Of a stretch of DNA of 47,013 bases, positions 1-7,865 are shown piece by piece. A program made the translations under genes and the position numbers. The stretch comes from Bacteroidales bacterium (lineage in GTDB: Bacteria; Bacteroidota; Bacteroidia; Bacteroidales; UBA932). The stretch spans positions 1 through 47,013 of the forward strand of contig JAEEIQ010000021.1 in NCBI GenBank assembly GCA_016281435.1, read 5' to 3'. Under the pieces are notes generated by a model. It did no database searches. It was not told where the DNA came from and was given only the letters and a program-made list of their open reading frames with translations. How positions within the stretch are numbered: the first letter of the stretch is position 1; the number at the start of each line of letters is the position of its first letter.

Positions 1-21
1 ACCTGGAAGAAATACAAATGA
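1..21 (+). CDS. possible last codons of a plus-strand gene (partial)
   Basis: Frame 1 reads T-W-K-K-Y-K and then TGA at 19-21, directly followed by a strong hairpin. A basic, aromatic tail ending just before a terminator-like stem is what the 3' end of a plus-strand gene would look like. Only six codons are visible, so no function can be given and chance is a real alternative. Confidence 0.3.
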   Translation, partial: TWKKYK

Positions 22-75
22 GGTTGAATAGCCGCCCTCGAAAAAGGCTGGGCTATTCAACCCCAAATGAAATTT
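22..75 (+). terminator. hairpin, probable terminator
   Basis: A perfect 12-bp inverted repeat (GGTTGAATAGCC at 22-33, GGCTATTCAACC at 51-62) encloses a 17-nt loop. A short T run (ATTTTT) follows at 71-76 on the plus strand. It would end a plus-strand transcript entering from the left, and the stem could also act on the minus-strand PUL transcript. The T run lies about 9 nt after the stem, so this is not a textbook intrinsic terminator. Confidence 0.45.
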
Positions 76-133
76 TTAAAACTTTAACCCAGATTGACGA
101 TTCAGTTGCATTTCACGCTTGAATCCACGCGAT

Positions 134-180
134 GGAAGCGTCAGTGCTCTTTTCGTTGATTATTAATTATTTATCTGCCA
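134..180. repeat. 47-bp dispersed repeat, copy 1
   Basis: These 47 bases align without gaps to 25376-25422 with 10 mismatches (79% identity) and in the same orientation. Both copies end in the identical string TTTATCTGCCA. Flanking sequence on either side does not align. The two copies lie outside the two ends of the PUL. Apart from this element, 63-259 holds nothing I can support as a gene. Confidence 0.6.
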
Positions 181-259
181 TGCCCGGCTATCCCCATCGT
201 CATCCGTCCCTCCACGCCTGGCCTACCTGCCCTTGTCGCCACGCTATGCCCGCCGGCCG

Positions 260-349
260 GTGAGTAAAACCGGACCTTCCACTCACGGCGGCTTCTTTTT
301 CGGTGCCTCGGTGAGTAAAACTGGCCTTTCCACTCACGGAGGCTGCTTC
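260..349. repeat. tandem 51-bp repeat, two copies, each with a stem
   Basis: Two copies with a period of 51 bp start at 261 and 312 (about 29 of the first 33 positions identical). Each contains GTGAGT...ACTCAC, a 6-bp inverted repeat around a 15-nt spacer. The second copy abuts the stop codon of the minus-strand kinase gene, so both stems would lie in its 3' untranslated RNA. They could end or stabilise that transcript; no T run follows on the minus strand. Confidence 0.5.
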
Positions 350-1207
350 TTACCGCGGAAGTTTGTTGATGGCCCCGGGGCGGGTGCAGACGTAGGCGGA
401 GATGCGGACGGCGAGGGCGTGGGCTTCCGCGACGGGACTGCCGCCGAGAAGTGCCGTGACGAAGGCAGCCGTGAAGGAATCCCCAGCGCCGACGGTATCT
501 GCGACCTTTACTTTCGGGGTGTCCAGCCGGGATGCAAGCCCTTCCGCGGTATAGACAGAGCTGCCGACGGCCCCGCAGGTGTGGATGATCATTTCAAGGG
601 AGAACCGCCGTATCAGAGCGCCTATGGCCTCGGCGTCCTCGGCTGGCAGGCCGAAAAGTCCCTTAAGCACCGGCAGTTCGTCTTCGTTCAGTTTGAGTAT
701 GTCCGCGCGGCGCAGCGACTCCTCCAGCAGGTCTGCGGAGTAATAATCCTGCCGCAGGTTGATGTCGAACACCTTCTTGCAGGAAGACGGGGCCGCGTCC
801 ACGAGGGCCAGTATCGACCTTCGGGAGACCGGGCTTCTCTGCGCGAGGGACCCCCAGCAGACGGCATCCGCTCCGCGAACGACCTCCAGGGCCTCCTGCG
901 GGCAGGCGATATTGTCCCAGGCGGTGTCCCGCGTAATGTCGTAGGAAGGGATTCCTGCCGCGTCCAGCGAGACCTTCACCGTGCCGGTAGGGAAGTCATT
1001 GAACTGGATGAGGGAAGTGTCGAGCCCGGCCTCCCGGAGTATGCCGAGGGCATCCTCCCCGCGGGCGTCGCGCCCGATTGCTGTGATCGGATAAGCCTCC
1101 GCCCCGAGTTCCTTCGCGAAGAACGCGAAATTCACCGGAGCTCCGCCCAACTGTGGCCCCGACGGGAGCAGGTCCCAGACCAGTTCACCTATGCCGACAA
1201 TCTTCAT
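350..1207 (-). CDS. PfkB-family sugar kinase, fructokinase-like
   Basis: A 285-aa cytoplasmic kinase of the ribokinase/PfkB family, expected to phosphorylate a ketose with ATP, most likely fructose. The N-terminal GELVWD and GGAPVNFA (residues 21-28) segments are typical of fructokinases. DTVGAGDSF at 237-245 is the second PfkB signature, with D243 as catalytic base and the GAGD anion hole. The start at 1207 (MKIVGIGE) is chosen because the family begins there; 39 in-frame codons upstream show no homology and run back into the neighbouring gene. It is the last gene of the PUL operon, 31 bp after the GxGYxYP lipoprotein gene. Substrate specificity is inferred from family resemblance only. Confidence 0.85.
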   Translation of the reverse strand: MKIVGIGELVWDLLPSGPQLGGAPVNFAFFAKELGAEAYPITAIGRDARGEDALGILREAGLDTSLIQFNDFPTGTVKVSLDAAGIPSYDITRDTAWDNIACPQEALEVVRGADAVCWGSLAQRSPVSRRSILALVDAAPSSCKKVFDINLRQDYYSADLLEESLRRADILKLNEDELPVLKGLFGLPAEDAEAIGALIRRFSLEMIIHTCGAVGSSVYTAEGLASRLDTPKVKVADTVGAGDSFTAAFVTALLGGSPVAEAHALAVRISAYVCTRPGAINKLPR

Positions 1208-1238
1208 AACTGCAAAAATACTAAAGAATCCCCTTACA

Positions 1239-3122
1239 TTACTTGATGGTTGCAAGAAATGCACGGGTCTGATCCTTTCGTTCGGCCATGCGCAGGCGCC
1301 AGATAAGCTCCTGGACAGAAACAACCTGGAAGCGGTCTTCGAGCTGGTTGATCAACAAGGAAGCCGCGTCGGATGACCGTTTGCCGTCGAAGGTGCTCCA
1401 TGCGTGCACTGCGACAGTCGCGAATGTTTGGGTGCCTTCAACCTCGTTGCTGCGCATGGATTGGGCGCAGAACGACGGGGAGGACATTCCCTGCCAGAGC
1501 ATATACTTGGTAGTGATAAGCGGTATGTCGTACCCTGCCTTGTTCTTGAACCAATAAACCTTCCCGCCTCCCCCGGTGTAGGGGTTGTACTCCACGCCTG
1601 TGATTCCCTCCAGTTGGTCGTTGGCATCCACGAAAGCCTGCAGCATCTCCTGTCCGGCCGGACTGTCGAAATCCCGGGACATCACGTGGAGTATCTTTAT
1701 GCCGTGCTGGCGCATGTGGGCTGCAGTCCTCTCGGCTGCAGTCCTGATATTGGCGGCACGGTTTGAGGCGGCTTGCCCCTGCGTGGAGAAAGTGTCGATA
1801 TAGTAGTATCCGCCCCCGAAGGTTTCCATAATGGTGCAATCCGCAGAAGGCTGCTGCTCCAGCAGGTATCTGAAGCGAGTCGGGGCGAGTTGTATCAGGG
1901 ACTGGCTGCCCAGTTCGAATGCTGTTTTGGTCGATGCAGCCGACGGGAGCTTATAGTAATTGTTCACGAAGGCGTCGGTGATTATGAACTGGTAGTTGTC
2001 GCCGTCAGTCAGGAAGAATGACAGGTAGTTGGCCTGTTTGTCATAGTCTATGTCCCGCGGATTGATGGTCTTGGCCCGCGTGGACGGCTGTCTTTCAGCG
2101 TAATTCCGGGAGGTCAGGGTATGGTTGTAGCTCCAGTCGGCCGCCAGCATCATGTGCCCGTGTCCGGATACCGGATTCACGAACCTGTCTTCCCCGAGGA
2201 TTTCGTTGTTCTCCCAGCCTATAACCTGGGAACAGGGCTTAAGCCAGTCGAGTATTTCCCCGAAAAGGGCGGAATTGTCCTCAAGGCCGCCTGCGACGTT
2301 GACGACGAAAAGCCTGTTTGCAATGGCATAGTCCCTCAGTTCACCGGCAGGGATGTCGTTCCTGCCTTTTACTCCTGCCGGCATGAGCACGAGCGCAGAG
2401 TTGTCGCATTTGTCCTTGAAGCTTTCAAAAGCCTGCCGGAGAGTCATGGTGCGGCAGTCGCACAGCATGGAATACCCGTTGTCCTTGAAGTACTTTTCGT
2501 TCTTGACATCGACTATCAGGGCGTCATGGACGTGCGAAGCGACAGCGGCTATGTTGCCGCTCTCGGGATTGTTCTCCAAATCCGTCAGTACATAGCCCTT
2601 GAAAAGGTCTTTGGCCTGCACGTCGATGCCTTCCCATTTTCCATAGCTCTTTGTCGCAAGCTCCAGGGCCGTCTGGCTGCCGATCCGGGCGCCAAGCGTG
2701 GCCCTTTCCGTGTCATATGCCAGTTCTCCCTTTTCCATCCATGCGCAAAAGCCTATCTTGCCTTCCGCTGCCGCCTTATTGATAAGTCCGACCACAGAAT
2801 GCATCAGCAAATACCCCTGGAGCCCGGATCCTTCGGAACTGCCCGCGGCTGGATCCTCCCTGTTCCCGTAGTCGGTATGGACGACATTCCAGTAGGGCAG
2901 GGCCCCGATCCCGTTGCGTGGAATGTAGAACTGGCCGGCATCGCGTACCTGATCGGTCAGGGAGCTATAGAAAACAGCGTCAGCGTTGGGTGCGGGTACG
3001 GCCGGCTCCTCACCGGGATTATTTTCTTGCCCGCTTCCTTCTCCTGGCCTGTATTCTATCTGCGGTTGTACGACGCAAGCGCACATCAGGCCCAGGATCA
3101 ATATTGGTAGTAATCTTTTCAT
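1239..3122 (-). CDS. GxGYxYP-type putative glycoside hydrolase, exported lipoprotein
   Basis: A 627-aa protein with an N-terminal hydrophobic signal (MKRLLPILILGLMCAC) that ends in Cys16, probably lipidated, followed by a Glu/Pro/Asn-rich linker. The C-terminal half has the features of the GxGYxYP family: FFLTDGDNYQF near residue 370 and FGGGYYYID near 435. This family is common in Bacteroidota PULs. It is called a putative glycoside hydrolase, but I know of no settled activity. It sits 58 bp downstream of the aldolase gene; an 8-G tract lies in that gap. It probably acts on oligosaccharide at the cell surface or in the periplasm. The family call rests on motifs recognised by eye, not on a profile search. 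Confidence 0.7.
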   Translation of the reverse strand: MKRLLPILILGLMCACVVQPQIEYRPGEGSGQENNPGEEPAVPAPNADAVFYSSLTDQVRDAGQFYIPRNGIGALPYWNVVHTDYGNREDPAAGSSEGSGLQGYLLMHSVVGLINKAAAEGKIGFCAWMEKGELAYDTERATLGARIGSQTALELATKSYGKWEGIDVQAKDLFKGYVLTDLENNPESGNIAAVASHVHDALIVDVKNEKYFKDNGYSMLCDCRTMTLRQAFESFKDKCDNSALVLMPAGVKGRNDIPAGELRDYAIANRLFVVNVAGGLEDNSALFGEILDWLKPCSQVIGWENNEILGEDRFVNPVSGHGHMMLAADWSYNHTLTSRNYAERQPSTRAKTINPRDIDYDKQANYLSFFLTDGDNYQFIITDAFVNNYYKLPSAASTKTAFELGSQSLIQLAPTRFRYLLEQQPSADCTIMETFGGGYYYIDTFSTQGQAASNRAANIRTAAERTAAHMRQHGIKILHVMSRDFDSPAGQEMLQAFVDANDQLEGITGVEYNPYTGGGGKVYWFKNKAGYDIPLITTKYMLWQGMSSPSFCAQSMRSNEVEGTQTFATVAVHAWSTFDGKRSSDAASLLINQLEDRFQVVSVQELIWRLRMAERKDQTRAFLATIK

Positions 3123-3180
3123 TATTGCCAGAATAGTTCATTTTGCGGGGGGGGTACCGCGGGTCTGGTAGGGTAATCAT

Positions 3181-4017
3181 TCAATCCTTCCCGGAAAAGA
3201 TCCGGATGGCGTGGGAAACATCTTCCTTCATCGCTTTCATTGCGGCGAATTCGACGTCATGGAGATAGGATGAAGTTCCGGAAGCAATCAATTCGGCTGC
3301 GGCATTGTACCCTGCCTTGGACATATAGGAATAGTAGTTGATCTTGCGGATGCCGGCCCGGATGGCGCGTGTGTAATCCGCCGGGGATACGCCGGACCCT
3401 CCATGCATCACGAGGGGGATTCCGGTATTCCTGCGACATGACGCGATAACGTCAAAATCCAGGACTGGGGCGGATTTGTAGAAGCCGTGTGCTGTCCCGA
3501 AGGCAATGGCGAGGGCGTCAATGCCGGTCTGCCGGACGAAATCGGCAGCCTCTTCAGGATCGGTATAGAAGTCCTCCGGGCTGGCCGAGCCGTCCTCCCT
3601 GGTGGCAAGGCGGCCAAGTTCGGCCTCCACACCGATACCCTTCGGATGACACATTTCAACCACACGGCGCGTCAAAGCGACATTCTCCTTAAAAGGCTTC
3701 GCTGAAGCGTCGATCATGATGGAAGTAAAGCCGAGTTCCACGGCTTTTTCAATCATGGGAAGCGATTCCCCGTGATCGAGATGCACGCAGACCGGTACGC
3801 GGGCGTTCCTTGCCACGGCCAGCATCGCGGGCCCTACCATAGAGATGTCGTTGAACACGTTATGCACCTCTGCGTGGGCAAGGATGACAGGCTCGCCTAG
3901 TTCCTCCGCCGCTGTCACTACGGCCTGCAGTGAATCGAAGCCGGTGGCGTTGAACATGCCGATTGCCTTTTCTTCACGTTCGGCAATCGCAAGAATCTCC
4001 TGAAGGTTTACTAACAT
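3181..4017 (-). CDS. class II ketose-bisphosphate aldolase (Fba/GatY/KbaY-like)
   Basis: A 278-aa zinc-dependent aldolase expected to cleave a phosphorylated ketose to dihydroxyacetone phosphate plus an aldehyde. Zinc ligands of the family are visible as H82 in HLDHG (79-83), H177 in FGTAHG and H205 in MHGGSG; D81 and the GVEAELG segment (129-135) fit the active site. The KxN element is K225-I-N. The start at 4017 gives the standard MLVNLQEIL opening; longer in-frame starts read through the preceding kinase gene. It overlaps the end of that gene by 7 bp (ATGTTAG), so the two are probably translationally coupled. Together with the upstream kinase and dehydrogenase it forms a dehydrogenase-kinase-aldolase module. 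The exact sugar is unknown. Confidence 0.85.
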   Translation of the reverse strand: MLVNLQEILAIAEREEKAIGMFNATGFDSLQAVVTAAEELGEPVILAHAEVHNVFNDISMVGPAMLAVARNARVPVCVHLDHGESLPMIEKAVELGFTSIMIDASAKPFKENVALTRRVVEMCHPKGIGVEAELGRLATREDGSASPEDFYTDPEEAADFVRQTGIDALAIAFGTAHGFYKSAPVLDFDVIASCRRNTGIPLVMHGGSGVSPADYTRAIRAGIRKINYYSYMSKAGYNAAAELIASGTSSYLHDVEFAAMKAMKEDVSHAIRIFSGKD

Positions 4018-5018
4018 TTTCTGGAGTTTAAGAAAGACATTATGGTTTCCAGTCCGGGGGCGCCCCCCGTAGATGTGGCACTGAACAGGTTGAAACGGGC
4101 GCAGGCCGATGCAAAGCGAAGCGTCTCCGGCAAACTCCAACCTTCATGGATGGCATAAAGTGCGCCTGCGCAGAAGGCATCACCGGCTCCCACCGGGGAC
4201 ACGATTTCGCTACGGTCGACCGTGAAAGAGGGGGCGTAGCAGATCTCGCCGTCACGGGCGGCGGCCACGGCTCCTTCGGGGAAATGGATGATGACGAGTT
4301 TACGGACGCCCAGTTCCAGCAGGCCGGCAGCGGCCGCTTCAATAGCTGCCAGGTCCGGCTGGCCTTCACGGCGTAACGGTGTTCCGAGGCTGTTCTCGGC
4401 TTCCACTTCGTTGATGATCAGATGGTCGATATATTTCAAACATGGAAGCACTACCCTGCGGTAACGGTCGCTTTCTTCCGATACCACATCGACCGATGTC
4501 TCATATCCCTGCTTCAGCAAACCGTCCAGCGCCCTTGCTGCGGCTACTCCGTACTCCGGGTCATCCTGATCCAGTGCATCAAGCAGCAGGAGGTATCCCA
4601 GATGAAATATCCTCGCAGGAGACTTGCAGGACAGAACCTGTTCCACGTCAAGTTTTGCATTGGCACCACGGCAATGGAAAAAGGTGCGAGATCCGTCTCC
4701 GCCCGTTTCCGACATCACATCCGTATAAGACGTCGCAGTCCCTTCCAGGACCTTAAGATGGGTACGGTCTATCCCGAAGCGGTCGCAGGCGTCAAGACAC
4801 ATCCGGCCGAATCTGTCCGCCCCGATGCATCCTCCTGCATAAAGAGGGATGCCGCTGCGCAAAGCGGCAAGGTCGGCCAGGACATTATGCGCGCACCCTC
4901 CCAGCCCCTCCTCCTGCCGGAGAATCGTGGCAAGGTTCCCCTTTCTGGGGTATGTCCCGATGAATTTTATATTGTCAACAATCCAGTTGCCGACCGCAAT
5001 AATCCCTTTCCGCTCCAT
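4011..5018 (-). CDS. PfkB-family carbohydrate kinase
   Basis: A 335-aa ribokinase-like kinase, distinct from the fructokinase-like one at the end of the operon. It shows GGCAHNVLADLAAL (first PfkB signature region) and SPVGAGDAFCAGAL with D280 as probable catalytic base. The opening MERKGIIAVGNWIVD is normal for the family. The TAG stop lies inside the start of the aldolase gene, so kinase and aldolase are coupled. The likely role is phosphorylating the ketose made by the upstream zinc dehydrogenase, ready for aldolase cleavage. That pathway assignment is inference from order and family, analogous to hexitol catabolic operons (dehydrogenase, kinase, aldolase). Confidence 0.85.
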   Translation of the reverse strand: MERKGIIAVGNWIVDNIKFIGTYPRKGNLATILRQEEGLGGCAHNVLADLAALRSGIPLYAGGCIGADRFGRMCLDACDRFGIDRTHLKVLEGTATSYTDVMSETGGDGSRTFFHCRGANAKLDVEQVLSCKSPARIFHLGYLLLLDALDQDDPEYGVAAARALDGLLKQGYETSVDVVSEESDRYRRVVLPCLKYIDHLIINEVEAENSLGTPLRREGQPDLAAIEAAAAGLLELGVRKLVIIHFPEGAVAAARDGEICYAPSFTVDRSEIVSPVGAGDAFCAGALYAIHEGWSLPETLRFASACARFNLFSATSTGGAPGLETIMSFLNSRKC

Positions 5019-5030
5019 TTTTCCCTTAAA

Positions 5031-6059
5031 TCACAGGTCTATCATGACCTTCATCGAGGTCTCTCTGTGGGCGTCGATAAACTTGTAGGCGTCGTCGAAC
5101 TTCTCGAGGGGGAAGCGGTCCGTGATGAGCGGTTTCAGATTGATTGTGCCCTTGTGAACCTCTTCAACAGCCTTCAGGTAGTCCTCATGCTTGTACATGA
5201 GGGTACCGATGAGATTAAGTTCGTGCTCGCCGAGATGCTCCATATTGATTACGGGGTTATGGGCGAACACCGCGACAATTACGATGTCACCGCCTTTCTC
5301 GATTGTGGCCATCAGCGACTGTATGGATGACTCGACGCCGGCCACTTCGAAGGCGGCCTGGAAGCCTTCTTCCCCGAAAAACTCCTTCACGCCCTCTGCA
5401 AGAGGGGTCTTGCTCACGTTGAGGGTGTACTTGATTCCGCACTCGCGGGCCTTGGCCAGTCGGAAATCGCTGACATCCGTAATCAGCACCTTGGCGGCAC
5501 CGCGCGCCTGGGCGAACTGGGCGATCAGGTTGCCGATGGTCCCGGCACCGGACACCACCACGTTGCGGCCGGCAAGCGGAGCCCGGCTGGTAGCGTGTGC
5601 CCCGACGGCGGTGGGCTCGATCATCGCGCCGAAATCCAGCGGCATATCCTCCGGAAGCAGTACAGTCCTGTCTTCGGTCACTACGAAATAATCCTGTGCG
5701 GCGCCATCGGCGTGGAAGGCCTGTACCTTCAGGTTCTCGCAGATGTTGTATCTGCCGTGACGGCAGGGATTGCACTTCCCGCAGACCAGCTGCGGACGGG
5801 CGGTCACGTGGTCCCCTGGCTTGAACGCCTGAACATCCGGCCCAACAGCGACGACCACGCCCGAATACTCATGTCCCTGCACCACAGGATAGATACATGA
5901 AGGGTGCAGTCCGTGATAGGAATGGATCTCGGAACCACAAATACCTATCCGCTTGATGTTTAAAAGGATCTCGTTCCCTTTGAGGTCCCCGGCCTTCGGA
6001 GCCGGAGCATCGTTATGCACCTCTATCGTCTTTGGTGCAGTCATGATTACTTTTCTCAT
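5031..6059 (-). CDS. zinc-dependent alcohol/polyol dehydrogenase (MDR family)
   Basis: A 342-aa medium-chain dehydrogenase. Catalytic zinc ligands are C41 (GICGSE), H63-E64 (GHEYSG) and E148 (IEPT). The structural zinc loop has four cysteines, C93, C96, C99 and C107. The NAD(P)-binding Rossmann motif is SGAGTIGN (170-177). It resembles sorbitol, galactitol-1-phosphate and threonine dehydrogenases; the exact substrate cannot be told from sequence. It lies 12 bp after susD and 12 bp before the kinase gene. The likely role is interconversion of an alcohol (or sugar-acid hydroxyl) and a ketone in the cytoplasm, feeding the kinase and aldolase. Confidence 0.85.
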   Translation of the reverse strand: MRKVIMTAPKTIEVHNDAPAPKAGDLKGNEILLNIKRIGICGSEIHSYHGLHPSCIYPVVQGHEYSGVVVAVGPDVQAFKPGDHVTARPQLVCGKCNPCRHGRYNICENLKVQAFHADGAAQDYFVVTEDRTVLLPEDMPLDFGAMIEPTAVGAHATSRAPLAGRNVVVSGAGTIGNLIAQFAQARGAAKVLITDVSDFRLAKARECGIKYTLNVSKTPLAEGVKEFFGEEGFQAAFEVAGVESSIQSLMATIEKGGDIVIVAVFAHNPVINMEHLGEHELNLIGTLMYKHEDYLKAVEEVHKGTINLKPLITDRFPLEKFDDAYKFIDAHRETSMKVMIDL

Positions 6060-6071
6060 ATCGTTTATATG

Positions 6072-7859
6072 CTATTGCCAGAAGAAGTCATTCTGCCGGG
6101 ATTCGCCCGTGTTGAGGCGAAGTTCGCTCTCGGGGTAGGCGGAGAGGAGTCCCTTGCGGATGTCGCCGATCTCCGTGGGGAAGATATACCCTCGTTCCCG
6201 CGCGCCGGGGAAGTGGTAATCCACATAGGTCTCCATGTCGTTGTTGAGCAGGTAGAAGCGGTTGGCCGGAATGGCGATGTTGTCCCTGAGCCAGGTCGCT
6301 CCGCGCCGGTGGGTGTCGAACCACTCGTGCCCTTCTCCCATCATTTCTATGAGCCTTTCCCACATAATGCCGTTTATCAGGTCTTCCCTGGTTTCGAAAG
6401 TGGTGGCGGTCCAGTCGGCCGGGGAAGAAGACACTCCGGAATCTACCGAGTGCCGCGCCCTGAAACGAAGGTCGTTGACCCTGGAAATCGCACGTCCCCA
6501 GTACTCGTCTCCCGGGGCCGAACTCAGCGATGCGGAAGCCTCGGCTGAAATAAGGTACATCTCCGCAAGACGGATAAGATAGAAGTCTCCTTTTCCGCTC
6601 GTGACGTCATAAGTAGGGTCGAGATATTTCTTCAGGTACGCGTCCGAACTTGTAGGGATGTTCGAATCGTTTGGATAAGCGGTCACCTTCTTCCCGGTGT
6701 TCTGGTTGATGTAGGAGTCGAAGAAAGTGGCGGCATAGCGCGGATCTTCCGTCTTGCAGAATACCTTCGTGTTATAGACCCCGCTCGTACCCATCCTTCC
6801 GCCTGACCAGCGGATGAAGTTCTCCAGCCCGAAACGCGACGGCCGGACGCGTCCGGCATTGGAGTTCGCGGTCGCGCGGTTTGCAGTTCCTTCAGGGAAT
6901 GGCGGGAGCATATGGATCGAACAGTAATTCTGGCCGGAGTGGTTGGAAGACGTGATCTTCAGGATGCATTCCGGGAGGAACCAGTCGCCAGGCTCTGTCC
7001 ATCGGAAAAGGGTGCGGTAGTCAGGAACCAGGCTGTACGGACCCTCCGTGATCACCTTTTCGGCCGCCTGGTACGCAAGGGTGAATGCGTCTGAAGGGGA
7101 GGAGATGCCGCACGGGGTGAAGTCCGGCGACCGCCGCGAAGTGTCCCAGAAATTATCCAGGGGCGAGGCTAGAAGGGATCCGATGGTCAGGTACACGGAT
7201 GCCTTGAGCGCTGTTGCGGCCCAATTGTTCGGCCTGTTCTTGCCAGGAGCGGCCTCTTCCGTGCGGACCGGGCTACGCATGTTCATTTCGGCGAATTCGA
7301 GGTCATCGAGCACGAACTTGTATATTTTCCAGAAGTCGGTGCGGGGATTGTGCAGTTCAGCGGGCTTCACGGGAGCCGTCCCGATGAGGGGCACGTCTCC
7401 GTAGATGCGCACTGCCGTGAAGTAGAAATGCGCGCGCAGGAACCTGGCTTCGGCTTCGATTTCCTTTTTGAAGGCGTTGTCCACCGGGCTGCCCGGCAGG
7501 TTGTCCAGCAGGCGGTTGCAGCGCGATATGCCCAGCCACAGGGCCGTCCAGAGGTTTTTGTTGCCCGTAAGCGAAGTTGAATACTTCGTGAAATTCATCC
7601 CGTCCAACCACTCGTCCGTAGTTCTGTTGCCTCCCCAGATGAAGAGTCCGGAACCCGTCTGGAAGTACTCGTACATGGTTCCTTTCCAGAGAGAAACGTT
7701 GTTGAGGGTCAGGTAGAGGCCGTTGACGTTCGTTTCCAGCGCCTGCTCGGAGTCATATACATCCTTGTCTGTCAGGGATGTGGTCTGGTATTCTTCCAGA
7801 AATCCCGAACAGGATGCCGTCAGCGCCAGGACCATAAATATGTAAACTATCTTTTTCAT
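6072..7859 (-). CDS. SusD/RagB-family glycan-binding lipoprotein
   Basis: A 595-aa outer-membrane lipoprotein that should cap the SusC channel and bind the target glycan. The signal MKKIVYIFMVLALTASC has a lipobox ending at Cys17, followed by SGFLEEYQTTSLTDKDVY, the usual SusD opening. The SusD body shows the TPR-like helical segments, including EIEAEARFLRAHFYF (SusD hallmark, about residues 132-146) and YLIRLAEMYLISAEA (about 432-446). The C-terminus ends in aromatic residues after an EIGDIRKG segment. The gene lies 6 bp after susC, the universal arrangement. The glycan specificity cannot be inferred. Confidence 0.95.
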   Translation of the reverse strand: MKKIVYIFMVLALTASCSGFLEEYQTTSLTDKDVYDSEQALETNVNGLYLTLNNVSLWKGTMYEYFQTGSGLFIWGGNRTTDEWLDGMNFTKYSTSLTGNKNLWTALWLGISRCNRLLDNLPGSPVDNAFKKEIEAEARFLRAHFYFTAVRIYGDVPLIGTAPVKPAELHNPRTDFWKIYKFVLDDLEFAEMNMRSPVRTEEAAPGKNRPNNWAATALKASVYLTIGSLLASPLDNFWDTSRRSPDFTPCGISSPSDAFTLAYQAAEKVITEGPYSLVPDYRTLFRWTEPGDWFLPECILKITSSNHSGQNYCSIHMLPPFPEGTANRATANSNAGRVRPSRFGLENFIRWSGGRMGTSGVYNTKVFCKTEDPRYAATFFDSYINQNTGKKVTAYPNDSNIPTSSDAYLKKYLDPTYDVTSGKGDFYLIRLAEMYLISAEASASLSSAPGDEYWGRAISRVNDLRFRARHSVDSGVSSSPADWTATTFETREDLINGIMWERLIEMMGEGHEWFDTHRRGATWLRDNIAIPANRFYLLNNDMETYVDYHFPGARERGYIFPTEIGDIRKGLLSAYPESELRLNTGESRQNDFFWQ

Positions 7860-7865
7860 CGGCTT

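Noticed and set aside
233..1246. 337-codon open frame on the plus strand
   Set aside because: Antisense to the fructokinase-like gene, with no recognisable fold; its start reads through the tandem repeat.
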